A DNA stretch of 64,000 bases, taken from assembly GCF_030684035.1 (NCBI RefSeq), contig NZ_JAUXPI010000003.1, positions 1 to 64,000 on the forward strand. The letters are read 5' to 3'. A program made the translations under genes and the position numbers. The notes beneath the pieces are model-generated. The model was not told the origin of the DNA. It was given only the letters and a program-made list of their open reading frames with translations, and did not search any database. Positions 26,808 to 36,052 of the stretch are shown here, piece after piece; positions within the stretch are counted from its first letter, which is position 1, and every line of letters starts with the position of its first letter. This DNA comes from Phaeovulum sp. (GTDB lineage Bacteria; Pseudomonadota; Alphaproteobacteria; Rhodobacterales; Rhodobacteraceae).

Positions 26808-28577
26808 CTAATTGTCCTCGAAGGGATCCCAATCATCGTCACTGCTGGCCGCCGCATCGGCATTGGTGCCGGATCCGGCACCCTCGGGGGTTCTGATACC
26901 GGTGAAACGCGCGGCAGGGAAGGCCGCGATGATCGCTTGCACCACAGGGTTTTGCAGGGCCTGCTCTTCCGCCTCGCGCAACCCCTCGTCGCGCGTTTCG
27001 GAGATGGTCTTGCCACCGCCCGAACTGGCGAGCGAAACCCACCAGCGCACGCCTGTCCAGCCTTGCAGGCGGGCGGCGAGGGTCGTGGCAAGGTCGCGCG
27101 GGGCATCGGCAGTGGGCTCGAACTCGATGCGGCCGGGGGCGTAGTGCACCAGCCGCAGATGCTGTTCGACGTCGATCAGCAGCCGGACCTCGCGCATCCG
27201 GCGCATCAGCGCTACCACATCGTCAAACCTGGCAAAGCGGGCGAGCGCGGTTTCGGGCTGCGCGGCAAGTGCCGTAGCGGCCCCCGAAGGCTGCGCCATG
27301 GCGCGGGGCGGGGCGGCGCGGGGCGGGGCGGCGAGCGTGGCACCACCGCCCGGGCTTTGCGGGCTTGCGCCACGCGTCGTGCCGGTGGCGGCCTCGGCGG
27401 GGCCGCCCGCGCTGCCCTGCCGCAACCGTTTCATCAGGGTTCCCGGGTCGGGCAGATCGGCGACATGGGTCAGCCGGATCAGCGCCATTTCGGCGGCCAT
27501 CATGGTGTTGGGTGCCAGCGAGACCTCTTCAAGCGCCTTGAGCAGCATCTGCCAGAGCCGGGTCAGCGCCCGCATCGGCACCGCATTGGCCATTGCCTGA
27601 CCGCGGGCACGCTCGGCCGCGGCCACGGTGGGGTCTTCGGCGGCGTCGGGCGTGATCTTGATGACCGAAACCCAATGGGTGATTTCGGCCAGATCGCGCA
27701 GCACCGCAACAGGGTCGGCCCCGTCGGCATATTGCGCGCCGAGTTCGGCCAGCGCCGCCGCCGCCTCGCCCTTCAGCACCATGTCGAAGAGGTCGAGCAC
27801 CCGGCCACGGTCGGCCAGACCGAGCATGGAGCGCACCTGATCGGCCCCGGTCTCGCCGGCACCATGTGCAATCGCCTGATCCAGAAGGCTCATCGCGTCG
27901 CGCACCGAACCCTCGGCGGCGCGGGTGATGAGCGCCAGCGCCTCGGGCGCAATCTCGGCACCCTCGCGGGCGGCGATGGAGGTGAGATGGGCAATCATCA
28001 CCTCGGGCTCGATCCGGCGCAGATCGAAGCGCTGGCAGCGGCTGAGCACGGTGACCGGCACCTTGCGAATCTCGGTGGTGGCAAAGATGAACTTCACATG
28101 TGGTGGCGGCTCTTCCAGGGTCTTCAAGAGCGCATTGAAGGCCGAGTTGGAAAGCATGTGGACTTCGTCGATGATGTAGACCTTGTAGCGCGCCGAAGCA
28201 GAGCGGTACTGCACGCTTTCGATGATGTCGCGGATGTCGGCAACGCCGGTGCGGCTGGCCGCGTCCATTTCCAGCACATCGACATGGCGGCCCTCGGCAA
28301 TCGCTCGGCAGTGTTCGCAAAGGCCGCAAGGCTCGGTGGTGGGGCCGCCGGTGCCGTCGGTGCCGATGCAGTTGAGACCCTTGGCGACAATGCGGGCGGT
28401 GGTGGTCTTGCCCACCCCGCGCACCCCGGTCAGGATGAAGGCATGGGCGATGCGGTCAGTGGCGAAGGCGTTGCGCAAGGTGCGCACCATCGCCTCCTGC
28501 CCGATCAGATCGGCAAAGGTGGCGGGGCGGTATTTGCGGGCGAGGACCTGATAGCCTTGCGCGGAGGGATCGGACAT
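26808..28577 (-). CDS. dnaX: DNA polymerase III subunits gamma/tau
   Basis: The 589-residue clamp-loader ATPase begins YQVLARKYRPATFADLIGQE. It has Walker A GVRGVGKTTT at 51-60 and a four-Cys zinc site with CGLCEHC. Walker B (IIDEVHMLS) and sensor TTEIRKVPVTVLSRC follow. The C-terminal 200 residues include an Ala/Pro-rich linker and the tau domain that contacts the polymerase. I see no obvious slippery A-run for frameshifting to gamma. It is the first gene of the dnaX-ybaB-recR-tfoX-like operon. Confidence 0.96.
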   Translation of the reverse strand: MSDPSAQGYQVLARKYRPATFADLIGQEAMVRTLRNAFATDRIAHAFILTGVRGVGKTTTARIVAKGLNCIGTDGTGGPTTEPCGLCEHCRAIAEGRHVDVLEMDAASRTGVADIRDIIESVQYRSASARYKVYIIDEVHMLSNSAFNALLKTLEEPPPHVKFIFATTEIRKVPVTVLSRCQRFDLRRIEPEVMIAHLTSIAAREGAEIAPEALALITRAAEGSVRDAMSLLDQAIAHGAGETGADQVRSMLGLADRGRVLDLFDMVLKGEAAAALAELGAQYADGADPVAVLRDLAEITHWVSVIKITPDAAEDPTVAAAERARGQAMANAVPMRALTRLWQMLLKALEEVSLAPNTMMAAEMALIRLTHVADLPDPGTLMKRLRQGSAGGPAEAATGTTRGASPQSPGGGATLAAPPRAAPPRAMAQPSGAATALAAQPETALARFARFDDVVALMRRMREVRLLIDVEQHLRLVHYAPGRIEFEPTADAPRDLATTLAARLQGWTGVRWWVSLASSGGGKTISETRDEGLREAEEQALQNPVVQAIIAAFPAARFTGIRTPEGAGSGTNADAAASSDDDWDPFEDN

Positions 28578-28825
28578 GGAGCCTCGCGGGATTCGGAACC
28601 AGCGCAGGTTAGGCTGCCGGGGTGGCGGCGTCCAGCGCGCGATGGCGCGGCCCCAGGGCTGACCCGCGAAAGCTGCCGGGAAATGGAAGGTTGATCGGAA
28701 GCGGTGTTGGCGGTGTACTCTTGCAGGCGCTGCGGGAGAGGCGGCGGGACCCGCGCCCTTTGCGGCGGTCCGATCTCGGGGAGGTCAGACATGGCAATTT
28801 TCCGACGCGGCCCGAGGGCGGCACG

Positions 28826-29134
28826 ATGACGTCGAAGCGCTGGTTGTCCCTGGTATTGCTGGCCTGGGCGGTGGCCTTCGCGGGCGCCTTTGTCGCCTGG
28901 CAGGTGACCGATCCGAGCGACAGCGGCTTTACCCGGGGTATGAACCGGCTCGGGGTATTCGTGCGGTGGCAAGCACTTGCGGCGGTGCTGGCGGTGGTGG
29001 CGCTGGTGCTCGGGCGCGGGCAGCCGCGCGCAAGCCTGTGGCGCAGGCTCGGCTATCTGCCGCTGGCTGCACTTGGTCTGCTGCTGATCGGCGTGGTGGC
29101 TGCGGTGATCGTTGGACTTAGCAGCGGCGGCTGA
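28826..29134 (+). CDS. Small three-helix membrane protein of unknown function
   Basis: The 102-residue product has three hydrophobic segments, at about residues 7-25, 45-63 and 78-98. A short polar loop includes WQVTDPSDSGFTRGMNRLG. ATG 28826 is chosen because the longer frame begins in non-coding-like sequence between dnaX and this gene. No family is recognised. The 248 bp between dnaX and this gene presumably hold two divergent promoters. It converges on rsgA. Confidence 0.65.
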   Translation: MTSKRWLSLVLLAWAVAFAGAFVAWQVTDPSDSGFTRGMNRLGVFVRWQALAAVLAVVALVLGRGQPRASLWRRLGYLPLAALGLLLIGVVAAVIVGLSSGG

Positions 29135-29168
29135 GCCGGGGCTTTCCGGCTGCCACGCCGCGCGGGTC

Positions 29169-30218
29169 TCAATCTGGCGGCGGGGCCGATTTCAGCCGTT
29201 TTGCAGCTTTGACCATGCGGCCAAAGGCGCGGTCCTTGCGGCGGGCCTCAAGCCGGCTGGCGCTGGTCGCCTTGTCCTCGCGGCGCAGTTTCTGCCAGCG
29301 CTCAAGCCGCGCCGGATCGAGCCTGCCCGCTGTCACTTCGGCGGCGAGCGCGCAGCCGGGTTCGCCCGCATGCGCGCAGTCGCGATAGCGGCAGGTGGCG
29401 GCGAGGGCTTCGAGATCGTCAAAAAGCTCCGCTATGCCCTCGGCGGCGTCGATCAGCGCCAGTTCGCGCATGCCCGGCATGTCGATCAGCAGGCCACCGC
29501 CGGGCATGAGGTGGAGCGCCCGCGCGGTGGTGGTGTGGCGGCCCTTGGCGTCATCTTCGCGGATGGCCGCAGTGGCAAGGCGCTGGCCGATGAGGCCGCC
29601 GACAAGCGTCGATTTGCCGACGCCGGAGGACCCTGCAAAGGCCACTGTCTGCCCCGGGCCGCACCACGGGTGCAGCGCCACGAGCGCCGCGGGGGCCTTG
29701 GCATCGAGCGCCACCACACCGGCGACATGCGGCGAAAGTGCGCGGGCGCGCGCGGCATAGTCTGCCGCGTCGGCGCTAAGATCGGCCTTGGTCAGCACGA
29801 TCACCGGGGCCACGCCCGCCTCAAGCGCCAGTGCTACATAGCGTTCAAGCCGTGCCGGGTTGAAATCGGCGTTGCAGGAGGAAACGATGAACAACGTGTC
29901 GACATTGGCGGCGATAAGCTGCGCGCGCACCTCGACGCCCGCCGCCTTGCGGGTCAGGAGCGAGCGGCGGGCGAGCACGCGCAGGATGCGCGCCGTGGCG
30001 GGATCGGCCAGCACCCAATCGCCCACCGCCACCGCGCCCGAGCTCAGCCCCGGGGGAAAGTGCAGCGTCAGCGTGCCCGCCGCGCCTAGCCCGCTGGCGC
30101 GGCTGCGCTCGATACCGATCAGGCGCAGGGGCAACTGTTCCGCCTCGTCGGCGGCAATCTGGCGTGCGAAGTGGTCGGACCAACCGAGGTCGGCAAGCGT
30201 GAGCGAGGCGGTTTTCAT
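29169..30218 (-). CDS. rsgA: Ribosome small-subunit-dependent GTPase A
   Basis: The 349-residue protein has the circularly permuted GTPase order of RsgA/YjeQ: an OB-fold, then G4 (LTKADL), G1 (GSSGVGKSTL) and G3 (DMPGMREL). A zinc-binding Cys-rich domain (CRYRDCAHAGEPGCA) follows. It checks late 30S ribosome maturation. ATG 30218 (MKTASLTL) is preferred over the frame 12 codons longer. The start lies 75 bp from the left repeat of the proposed island, so rsgA is the first core gene outside it on that side. Confidence 0.92.
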   Translation of the reverse strand: MKTASLTLADLGWSDHFARQIAADEAEQLPLRLIGIERSRASGLGAAGTLTLHFPPGLSSGAVAVGDWVLADPATARILRVLARRSLLTRKAAGVEVRAQLIAANVDTLFIVSSCNADFNPARLERYVALALEAGVAPVIVLTKADLSADAADYAARARALSPHVAGVVALDAKAPAALVALHPWCGPGQTVAFAGSSGVGKSTLVGGLIGQRLATAAIREDDAKGRHTTTARALHLMPGGGLLIDMPGMRELALIDAAEGIAELFDDLEALAATCRYRDCAHAGEPGCALAAEVTAGRLDPARLERWQKLRREDKATSASRLEARRKDRAFGRMVKAAKRLKSAPPPD

Positions 30219-30292
30219 GCCGCGAACCATCGCACGAGTAGCCGACGCGCGCATCTGAAATGCGCCGCCGCCGCGCCGCCACGAAACCGGGA

Positions 30293-30314
30293 GAGGGGTG
30301 AGAGGCTGGACAAC
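30293..30314 (+). repeat. Left attachment-site copy (22-bp direct repeat)
   Basis: This 22-bp copy contains the core GAGAGGCTGGACAAC and is identical to 39973-39994. The bases flanking each copy do not match. It reproduces the last 15 bases of the SRP RNA gene plus 7 bases beyond it, with no RNA gene attached. That is what a distal attachment site should look like. Confidence 0.72.
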
Positions 30315-30409
30315 CCAGATCGTCAGATAACGCGAGATAAATCAGTTGCTTGCAAGCCAACTTCTTCGCGTTTTGGCGGGCGTCGCGCAGTGCAACGGCG
30401 AAGGCGGTC

Positions 30410-30967
30410 ACAAGGGTGGGCGCGATCGAAGGCAAGGCGATGGTGGTCTGCATGAGCCGCCGCATCTGCGTTGCGCTTTACGACGGGATCGTGGCGCTGC
30501 GCCCCGACTGGCATTCGGACGACGACACACTGGGCAAGATCAAGATCGTGATGACGGGCTCTGCCTCTGACCCGCAAGCATGGCAAGCGCATCTTGGCGG
30601 CAAGCTGCGGCGCGACCTTATGGCCAAGCGCGCCAAAGACCCAAACGATGCGCTGAAAATGGTGATCGTGCGCGACATGTGGCTGACGCAAGAAGAGATC
30701 GCCTTCTACGATGCGCTCGCCGATAATCAGAGCGCCGTCGAGGTGCTTGGCAACGACCAACTGAGGATCATCGCCCACGAATTACTGACCAGCCTGAAGT
30801 CCAGCATCACCATCGACTGGGCACATCGCGACAGTGCGCGTGCGCGGCTCCGGGTGCTGGTAAAGCGTATCCTGCGCAAATACGGCTACCCCCCGGATTT
30901 GCAGGACGCCGCTGTGCAAGAGGTGTTGCAGCAGGCCGAGGCGCTTTCGGCGCAGTGGGCGGCATGA
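30410..30967 (+). pseudogene. hsdR: Type I restriction enzyme HsdR remnant (C-terminal, internally deleted)
   Basis: The reading frame matches the C-terminal part of type I restriction subunit [48 protein letters not shown] and [19 protein letters not shown]. The DNA-cleaving and most helicase motifs are missing. At about position 30688 the sequence passes directly from VRDMWLT to [10 protein letters not shown]. In intact proteins these segments are separated by a long stretch including GFDAP, so an in-frame deletion has occurred. No hsdM or hsdS is present. It still ends with a normal stop. Confidence 0.78.
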
Positions 30968-31054
30968 AAGGTCGTCAAGGCGCAGGATTCGGTCTGTCGA
31001 TAGGCACGCAATGCGCTCCCTCGGCATTTCGTTCGGGCAACTGCGCGCAGCGCC

Positions 31055-31690
31055 TCAGGTCCGCAGCCGGAAATCGGCGCGCGCGCTTTGCCCGATGACG
31101 CGGCGGCCGTTGGGCAGGTCGTTGCCCTCGACCTTGGCGGCAATCGCCTCGGGGGCCAGCCCGAGGTCTTGCCAGCGGCGGGTAAGGCGGGCGTTGAGGT
31201 CGGCTTCAGAGGTCTCGATCATCACCGTCAGCTCGAATAGGTCGCGCAGCGCGGCCCAGTCGCCCTCGGCCAGCAGCAGATAGTTGCCCTCGACCACCAC
31301 CAGCCGGACGCTCTGCGCAATCAGCCGCGCCCCGGCGCGGGCAATCTCGATGTTGCGGTCAAAAACCGGCACCGCCACCGCTGCCTCGTTACGCGCACGC
31401 AAGCGGGCGAGGGTGTGCGCTAGGCCGCCCACGTCGAAGGTGTCGGGTGCCCCCTTGCGGGCGTGCCGCCCCAATTCCCCCAGCAACCGGTCATCGTAAT
31501 GAAAACCGTCCATCGGCAGCAATGCGGCAAATCCGGGGCGGGCGGCATTGGCCGCCGCCACCAGCCGCTCGGCCACGGTCGATTTGCCAGACCCCGGCGG
31601 CCCGGCGATGCCGATGATCTGCCGCGCGGCGGGGTCGGCAGCCAGAAGCCGGGCCAGCAGCCCGGCCTCGTCGATCAGAGGCGCGACCAT
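31055..31690 (-). CDS. P-loop sugar/nucleoside kinase, FrcK/uridine-kinase-like
   Basis: The 211-residue protein has Walker A GPPGSGKST at about residues 30-38 and the substrate-binding motif MDGFHYDD typical of the panK/uridine kinase-related YggC/FrcK group. VVVEGNYLLL follows as a Walker B-like strand. In rhizobial fructose uptake operons a kinase of this group (FrcK) accompanies the ABC transporter. Here it is the last gene of the seven-gene operon, starting 4 bp after the epimerase stop. It probably phosphorylates the imported or epimerised sugar; the substrate is inferred. Confidence 0.75.
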   Translation of the reverse strand: MVAPLIDEAGLLARLLAADPAARQIIGIAGPPGSGKSTVAERLVAAANAARPGFAALLPMDGFHYDDRLLGELGRHARKGAPDTFDVGGLAHTLARLRARNEAAVAVPVFDRNIEIARAGARLIAQSVRLVVVEGNYLLLAEGDWAALRDLFELTVMIETSEADLNARLTRRWQDLGLAPEAIAAKVEGNDLPNGRRVIGQSARADFRLRT

Positions 31691-31693
31691 GGC

Positions 31694-32542
31694 TCAGATT
31701 AGCCGATACTGGTGCGCCTTGCCACGCAGGAACGGCAGGCCGTTATCCATCACCTCGGCCTCGTCGCGCGCCACCGGGCGCCAGACCGAAAGACCCCAGG
31801 CCACTTCGGGCGGCATGTTGATGAAGCTCTCCATCGCCAGACCGCCCTTGAAGCCGATCGCCGAAAGCGCCGCGAAGATTTCATCCCAGTCGCAGGTGCC
31901 CCAGCCGGGGGTGCCACGGTCGCTTTCGCTCAGGTGGATATACTTGATATGCTCGCGGGCATCCAGAATGCCGTTGGCGGCACCCTTTTCCTCGATGTTC
32001 ATGTGGTAGGTGTCGAGGTGGATGAACATGTTCTCGGCACCGACCTTTTCGATCATCTCGACCGCTTGCCGCCCGGTGTTGATCAGGTGCGTCTCATAGC
32101 GGTTCACCGGCTCGATGCCGAACAGGAGGCCCAGCTTTTTCGCGTGCGCCGCCGCCTCGCGCAGTGCGCGGGCGACGTTGTCAAGCTCGGCCGTGGTAGG
32201 TGGCACCCCGGTGCGCTCGCCGATGCCGCCATAGGTGACGCCGGTCAGCGCCTCGCAACCCATCTCAGCGGTCTTTTCAAGCGCCACCTTCAGGTGCGCC
32301 ACCGCCCCTTCGGGGTTGCGCGAAGGCCAGGAGGCCTCGGGCAGCCCGAGCGAGCAGACCGCGCGCAGCCCGTGCTTTTCCAGCAGCGCGCGAGAATGTG
32401 GGGCATCGACGCCGGGCGCGTTCAGCAGCGCGATCTCGATGAAATCCATCTTGTAATGTGCGGCGGCGGCCACTGCCCGTTCGGCCCCGGCGCGATCCCA
32501 TTTCATCGTCCACATGGACGTGTGCACCCCGAATCCGCGCAT
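31694..32542 (-). CDS. Sugar isomerase/epimerase, D-tagatose 3-epimerase-like
   Basis: The 282-residue TIM-barrel protein carries EPVNRYETHLINT, IHLDTYHMNIEE, IHLSESDRGTPGWGTCDW and LAMESF. These hold the metal-binding Glu, Asp, His and Glu and the conserved Arg of the D-tagatose/D-psicose (allulose) 3-epimerase family. ATG 32542 overlaps the stop of the permease gene (TGATG). The enzyme class interconverts ketoses at C3, for example allulose and fructose. Operon context suggests it converts a rare imported ketose into one that the next gene can phosphorylate. Confidence 0.82.
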   Translation of the reverse strand: MRGFGVHTSMWTMKWDRAGAERAVAAAAHYKMDFIEIALLNAPGVDAPHSRALLEKHGLRAVCSLGLPEASWPSRNPEGAVAHLKVALEKTAEMGCEALTGVTYGGIGERTGVPPTTAELDNVARALREAAAHAKKLGLLFGIEPVNRYETHLINTGRQAVEMIEKVGAENMFIHLDTYHMNIEEKGAANGILDAREHIKYIHLSESDRGTPGWGTCDWDEIFAALSAIGFKGGLAMESFINMPPEVAWGLSVWRPVARDEAEVMDNGLPFLRGKAHQYRLI

Positions 32543-33540
32543 CACTCTCCCTTTCGTTTCTGCATTTGTGTTAGCCGCGCCCCGACCCAGCGCAGCACCA
32601 TGACGCAGATCAGGAACAGCCCCCAGACCGCGGTCGAAAGGTGCTGGTTGGCACCCAGAAGGTTCAGCCCTGACGACAGCACCTGCAGGATCATCAGCGC
32701 CAGCACCACCGGTGCCACCTTGCCGAAGCCGCCGAACGGGTCAACCCCGCCCAGAAAGCAGGCGAGCACGGTGATCAGCAGCAACGCCTCGCCGTGGCCC
32801 ACCCGCACCGAATTGAAGCGGGTCAGCATCAGTATGCCCGCGACGGCGCAGAGCATGCCGGAAAGCGTGTAGATCAGCGTCAACGTGCGCTTGGTATGGA
32901 TGCCCGAATATTCCGACGCGCGGATGTTGGAGCCGATCATGTAGACCGAGAACCCGTGCCGGGTGCGGCCAAGCAGAACATGCCAGACAAGGGCCGCCGC
33001 AAGGAAAATCAGCATCGGCACCGGCACCCCCAGCACCGAACCGTGGCCGATCGGCGCTAGATAGGTAGGAAAGCCGGAAATGTCGCCGCCGCGGGTCAGA
33101 AACTCGCCCAGGCCGCGCAAAAAGATCATCATCGCCAGCGAAACAAGGATCGGATGCGCGCCGATATAGGCAATGACCAGGCCCATGATCGCGCCCGCCG
33201 CCGCCCCCACCGCCAGCGCCGCCGCGACGCCAAGCACGAAGGCACCCGGCCCGGCATCGATGCCGCCGAATTGCAGCAGCACCCAGGCAAGCGTCAACCC
33301 CGCCATGTTGGCGGTGTAGATAATCGCCAGGTTCAGCCCGCCCGAAATGATCGGTGCCAACATGGCAAGCGTCAACAACCCGAGTTCCGGCAACTGGAAT
33401 GCCATCGAGCCAAAATTGGCACCAGACAGAAAGCGCGGCGCGGTCAGGCTGAACACCACCAGCACCATAAGGAGAAAGCCGAGCAAGGCGGCCACTTCTG
33501 TGCCGAAGGTCTTGCGGTAAGCCTCGATCAGATTGCGCAT
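32542..33540 (-). CDS. Sugar ABC transporter permease (second)
   Basis: The 332-residue membrane protein belongs to the RbsC/FrcC-type permease family. It has about ten helices, NLAIIYTANMAGL near the middle of the first half and the GGVDPFGGFGKV loop near the C-terminus. It lacks the canonical EAA loop, as is usual in this CUT2 class. It sits 1 bp after the first permease gene, so the transporter probably uses a heterodimeric channel and not the more usual homodimer. Confidence 0.85.
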   Translation of the reverse strand: MRNLIEAYRKTFGTEVAALLGFLLMVLVVFSLTAPRFLSGANFGSMAFQLPELGLLTLAMLAPIISGGLNLAIIYTANMAGLTLAWVLLQFGGIDAGPGAFVLGVAAALAVGAAAGAIMGLVIAYIGAHPILVSLAMMIFLRGLGEFLTRGGDISGFPTYLAPIGHGSVLGVPVPMLIFLAAALVWHVLLGRTRHGFSVYMIGSNIRASEYSGIHTKRTLTLIYTLSGMLCAVAGILMLTRFNSVRVGHGEALLLITVLACFLGGVDPFGGFGKVAPVVLALMILQVLSSGLNLLGANQHLSTAVWGLFLICVMVLRWVGARLTQMQKRKGE

Positions 33541-33541
33541 G

Positions 33542-34528
33542 TCACTGCCCCTTGCCTACTCGTCGCGGTGCCAGTGCCATGTTCGATGTAGAAATTGCGA
33601 TCAGAATGGTGGCACCGACGATCATCTTGAAGGCGTAGGGCGAGACGCCGAGCAGATTGAGCCCGTTTTGGGTGATTGCTACCAGCAGCACGCCCAGCAC
33701 GCAGCCCAGCACCGAACCGCGCCCGCCGCCCAGCCGCGCCCCGCCCAGCACCACGGCCGCCAGCACTTCGAGCTCGCGCCCGATCAGCGCGTTGGGCACC
33801 ACTTCCTGCACGATGTTCACCTGCATCAGGCCGCCGATACCCGCCATCATGCCCATCCAGCCAAAGGCGATGAACTGCATCGCTGCTATGTTGACCCCGG
33901 CGCGCTTGGCACCCTCAGGGTTGTCACCAAAAGCAAAAAGCTGGCGCCCGGTGGTGGTGTGGTTGATCAGCACCCAGGTGGCCGCCACACAGCCCGCCAT
34001 CACCGCCACCGGCAAGGTCAGCTCAACCCAACGGCCATCGGCCATCTGCCGCTCGAATATCAGGATGCGGTCCACCCACCAATCGGGCATGTCATAAAGA
34101 AAGCGGCCCTTGGTGATGAACATCAGCAGGCCGAAGAAGGCGTTGAAAGTGGCAATGGTGATGACGATCGAGATGATCCGAAAGCCGTGGATCAGCGCTG
34201 CGTTGACAAAGCCGAGCCCGATGCCGAGCACACCCGCGACCAGAAAGCCCAGTGCCCAGTTGCCGCCGCCGAGCGCCTCGAACGCATAGACGCAGACGTA
34301 TTGAACCACCGAGGCCGCCACCGCGAAGGAAATGTCGATACCGCCTGCGATCAGCACCACAAGCAGACCCACCGCCCAGATCAGGTTCACCGAGTTGTTG
34401 TTGAGCAGCGAGGCAAAGTTGCCGAGCGTCAGGAAGTTGTCCGAGGCCAGACCGAGGCCCGCGCAGAGCACCGCCAGCACCACCAGCAGGCGCGCTTCGG
34501 TGGGGTAATAGCGCAAGAAATCACGCAT
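33542..34528 (-). CDS. Sugar ABC transporter permease (first)
   Basis: The 328-residue RbsC-like permease shows VLIAGGIDISFAVAA, the hallmark substrate-path motif of CUT2 permeases, and the cytoplasmic loop TTTGRQLFAFGDNPEGAKRAGVN. It overlaps the ATPase gene by 8 bp. It pairs with the following permease and the fused double ATPase. Substrates of such systems are monosaccharides such as ribose, xylose or fructose. Confidence 0.87.
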   Translation of the reverse strand: MRDFLRYYPTEARLLVVLAVLCAGLGLASDNFLTLGNFASLLNNNSVNLIWAVGLLVVLIAGGIDISFAVAASVVQYVCVYAFEALGGGNWALGFLVAGVLGIGLGFVNAALIHGFRIISIVITIATFNAFFGLLMFITKGRFLYDMPDWWVDRILIFERQMADGRWVELTLPVAVMAGCVAATWVLINHTTTGRQLFAFGDNPEGAKRAGVNIAAMQFIAFGWMGMMAGIGGLMQVNIVQEVVPNALIGRELEVLAAVVLGGARLGGGRGSVLGCVLGVLLVAITQNGLNLLGVSPYAFKMIVGATILIAISTSNMALAPRRVGKGQ

Positions 34529-36050
34529 AGATCGCCGCCTCCAGATCGCTCAGCGTCACGTTGCGCGGGTCATGTTCGGCGACGATCCGCCCTGCTGCCA
34601 TGTGCAGGATGCGGTCGGCGTTGAAATAGACCTCGGGCACCTCGTCCGAAATCAGCAGGATCGCCAACCCCATGTCGGCCAGTTTGCGGGTAATCTCAAA
34701 GATCCCGGCACGGGCACCGACATCAACCCCCACCGTCGGACTGTCCAGGATGAGCAGCCGCGGTTCGGTCGCCAGCCATTTGGCCAGCACCACCCGTTGC
34801 TGGTTGCCGCCCGAAAGCGTTGAAATCGGGTCTTGCGGGGTGCCGATGCGCACCGCGAATTCGTGCAGGCGGTGGGTCACGAGGTCGGCCTTCTTGCGGT
34901 CCGAGATCAGCCCGGCACGCCCGGTGATTTTGGCCAGCACTGGCAGCACGATGTTGTCGGCGATCGACTGCTGCTGGATCAGGCCAAGCGACAGCCGGTC
35001 TTCCGAGACATAGCCGATACCGGCCGCAACCGCATCACGGTTGGAATGCAGCCGCAGTGCGCGGCCATCAAGCCGCATGGTGCCGCGGTCTGGCCGGGTC
35101 ATGCCGAAAATGCTGTGCGCAAGCTCGGTGCGACCTGCGCCGATCAGGCCGGTCAAGCCCAGCACCTCGCCAGCGCGAATGGTCAGCGAAATGTCGTCGA
35201 ACTCGCCGTCGCGGCCCAGCCGGTCAAGCTCCAGCACCGGGCGCTCGGCGCTCATGTCGCGCGCGGCGACCGCGTGAGAGAGAGTCTTGCCGGTCATCAA
35301 CTCGGTCAGCCGCAATTGCGTCATGCCTTCGGCATCGAAGACCCCGACCAGCCGGCCATCGCGCAGCACGCTGACGCGCTCGGCGATCTCCAGCACCTCG
35401 GCCAGCCGGTGGCTGACAAACACCACCGCCACACCACGCTCGGAAAGGCTGCGCACCAGCGCCAGCAGGCTGTCGGTTTCGCTTTGGGTCAGCGAGGCGG
35501 TGGGTTCGTCCATGAAGATCAACCGTGCCTCACCGGCGAGTGCGCGGGCAATGGCGACGATCTGCCGCTGCGCGATCGGCAACGTGCGCAGCCGCGCGCC
35601 TAGGTCGAGCGAAACACCCAGCCGTTCCAGCACCGCGCTTGCCATGGCGCGCATCGCGCCATAGCGCACACGGCGCGGCAGCCCGCCCACCAGCGTGTCA
35701 AAGGCGATGTTTTCGGCCACCGTCATTTCGGGGAACAGCGCGAGGTCTTGCCAGATCACCGCAATGCCGCGGCGCCGCGAGGCGGTGGGGGTGATGTGGT
35801 TGGCGGGTTCGCCGAAAATCTCGATCTCGGCACCAGCCTCGGGCGAATAGACGCCGGTGATGATCTTGATCAGCGTGCTCTTGCCGCAGCCGTTTTCGCC
35901 CGCGAGGCAATGCACCTCGCCACGCCGCACCTCGAATGAGACATCGTCGAGTGCATGGACGCCGCCAAACACCTTCGAGATATGGCGGAGCCGCAACGCC
36001 GAGCCTTCGGCCTCGGCGTTGGCAGGCAGGGGGGCGGGCACAGCGGACAT
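34521..36050 (-). CDS. Sugar ABC transporter ATPase with two ABC domains
   Basis: The 509-residue protein has two nucleotide-binding domains in the RbsA/XylG pattern. The first has Walker A GENGCGKST, the Q-loop WQDLALFPE and Walker B RLIFMDEPTA. The second has a degenerate Walker A (LIGAGRTEL), signature LSGGNQQRV and LLILDSPTVGVDVGA. ATG 36050 has GGAG 6 bp upstream and lies just after the stop of the SIS-domain gene. It energises the two-permease transporter. Confidence 0.9.
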   Translation of the reverse strand: MSAVPAPLPANAEAEGSALRLRHISKVFGGVHALDDVSFEVRRGEVHCLAGENGCGKSTLIKIITGVYSPEAGAEIEIFGEPANHITPTASRRRGIAVIWQDLALFPEMTVAENIAFDTLVGGLPRRVRYGAMRAMASAVLERLGVSLDLGARLRTLPIAQRQIVAIARALAGEARLIFMDEPTASLTQSETDSLLALVRSLSERGVAVVFVSHRLAEVLEIAERVSVLRDGRLVGVFDAEGMTQLRLTELMTGKTLSHAVAARDMSAERPVLELDRLGRDGEFDDISLTIRAGEVLGLTGLIGAGRTELAHSIFGMTRPDRGTMRLDGRALRLHSNRDAVAAGIGYVSEDRLSLGLIQQQSIADNIVLPVLAKITGRAGLISDRKKADLVTHRLHEFAVRIGTPQDPISTLSGGNQQRVVLAKWLATEPRLLILDSPTVGVDVGARAGIFEITRKLADMGLAILLISDEVPEVYFNADRILHMAAGRIVAEHDPRNVTLSDLEAAIYA

Positions 36051-36052
36051 GA

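Noticed and set aside
29845-30465. Minus-strand frame crossing the left attachment repeat
   Set aside because: It runs antisense to the hsdR remnant and through rsgA in another frame, with no protein-family character.
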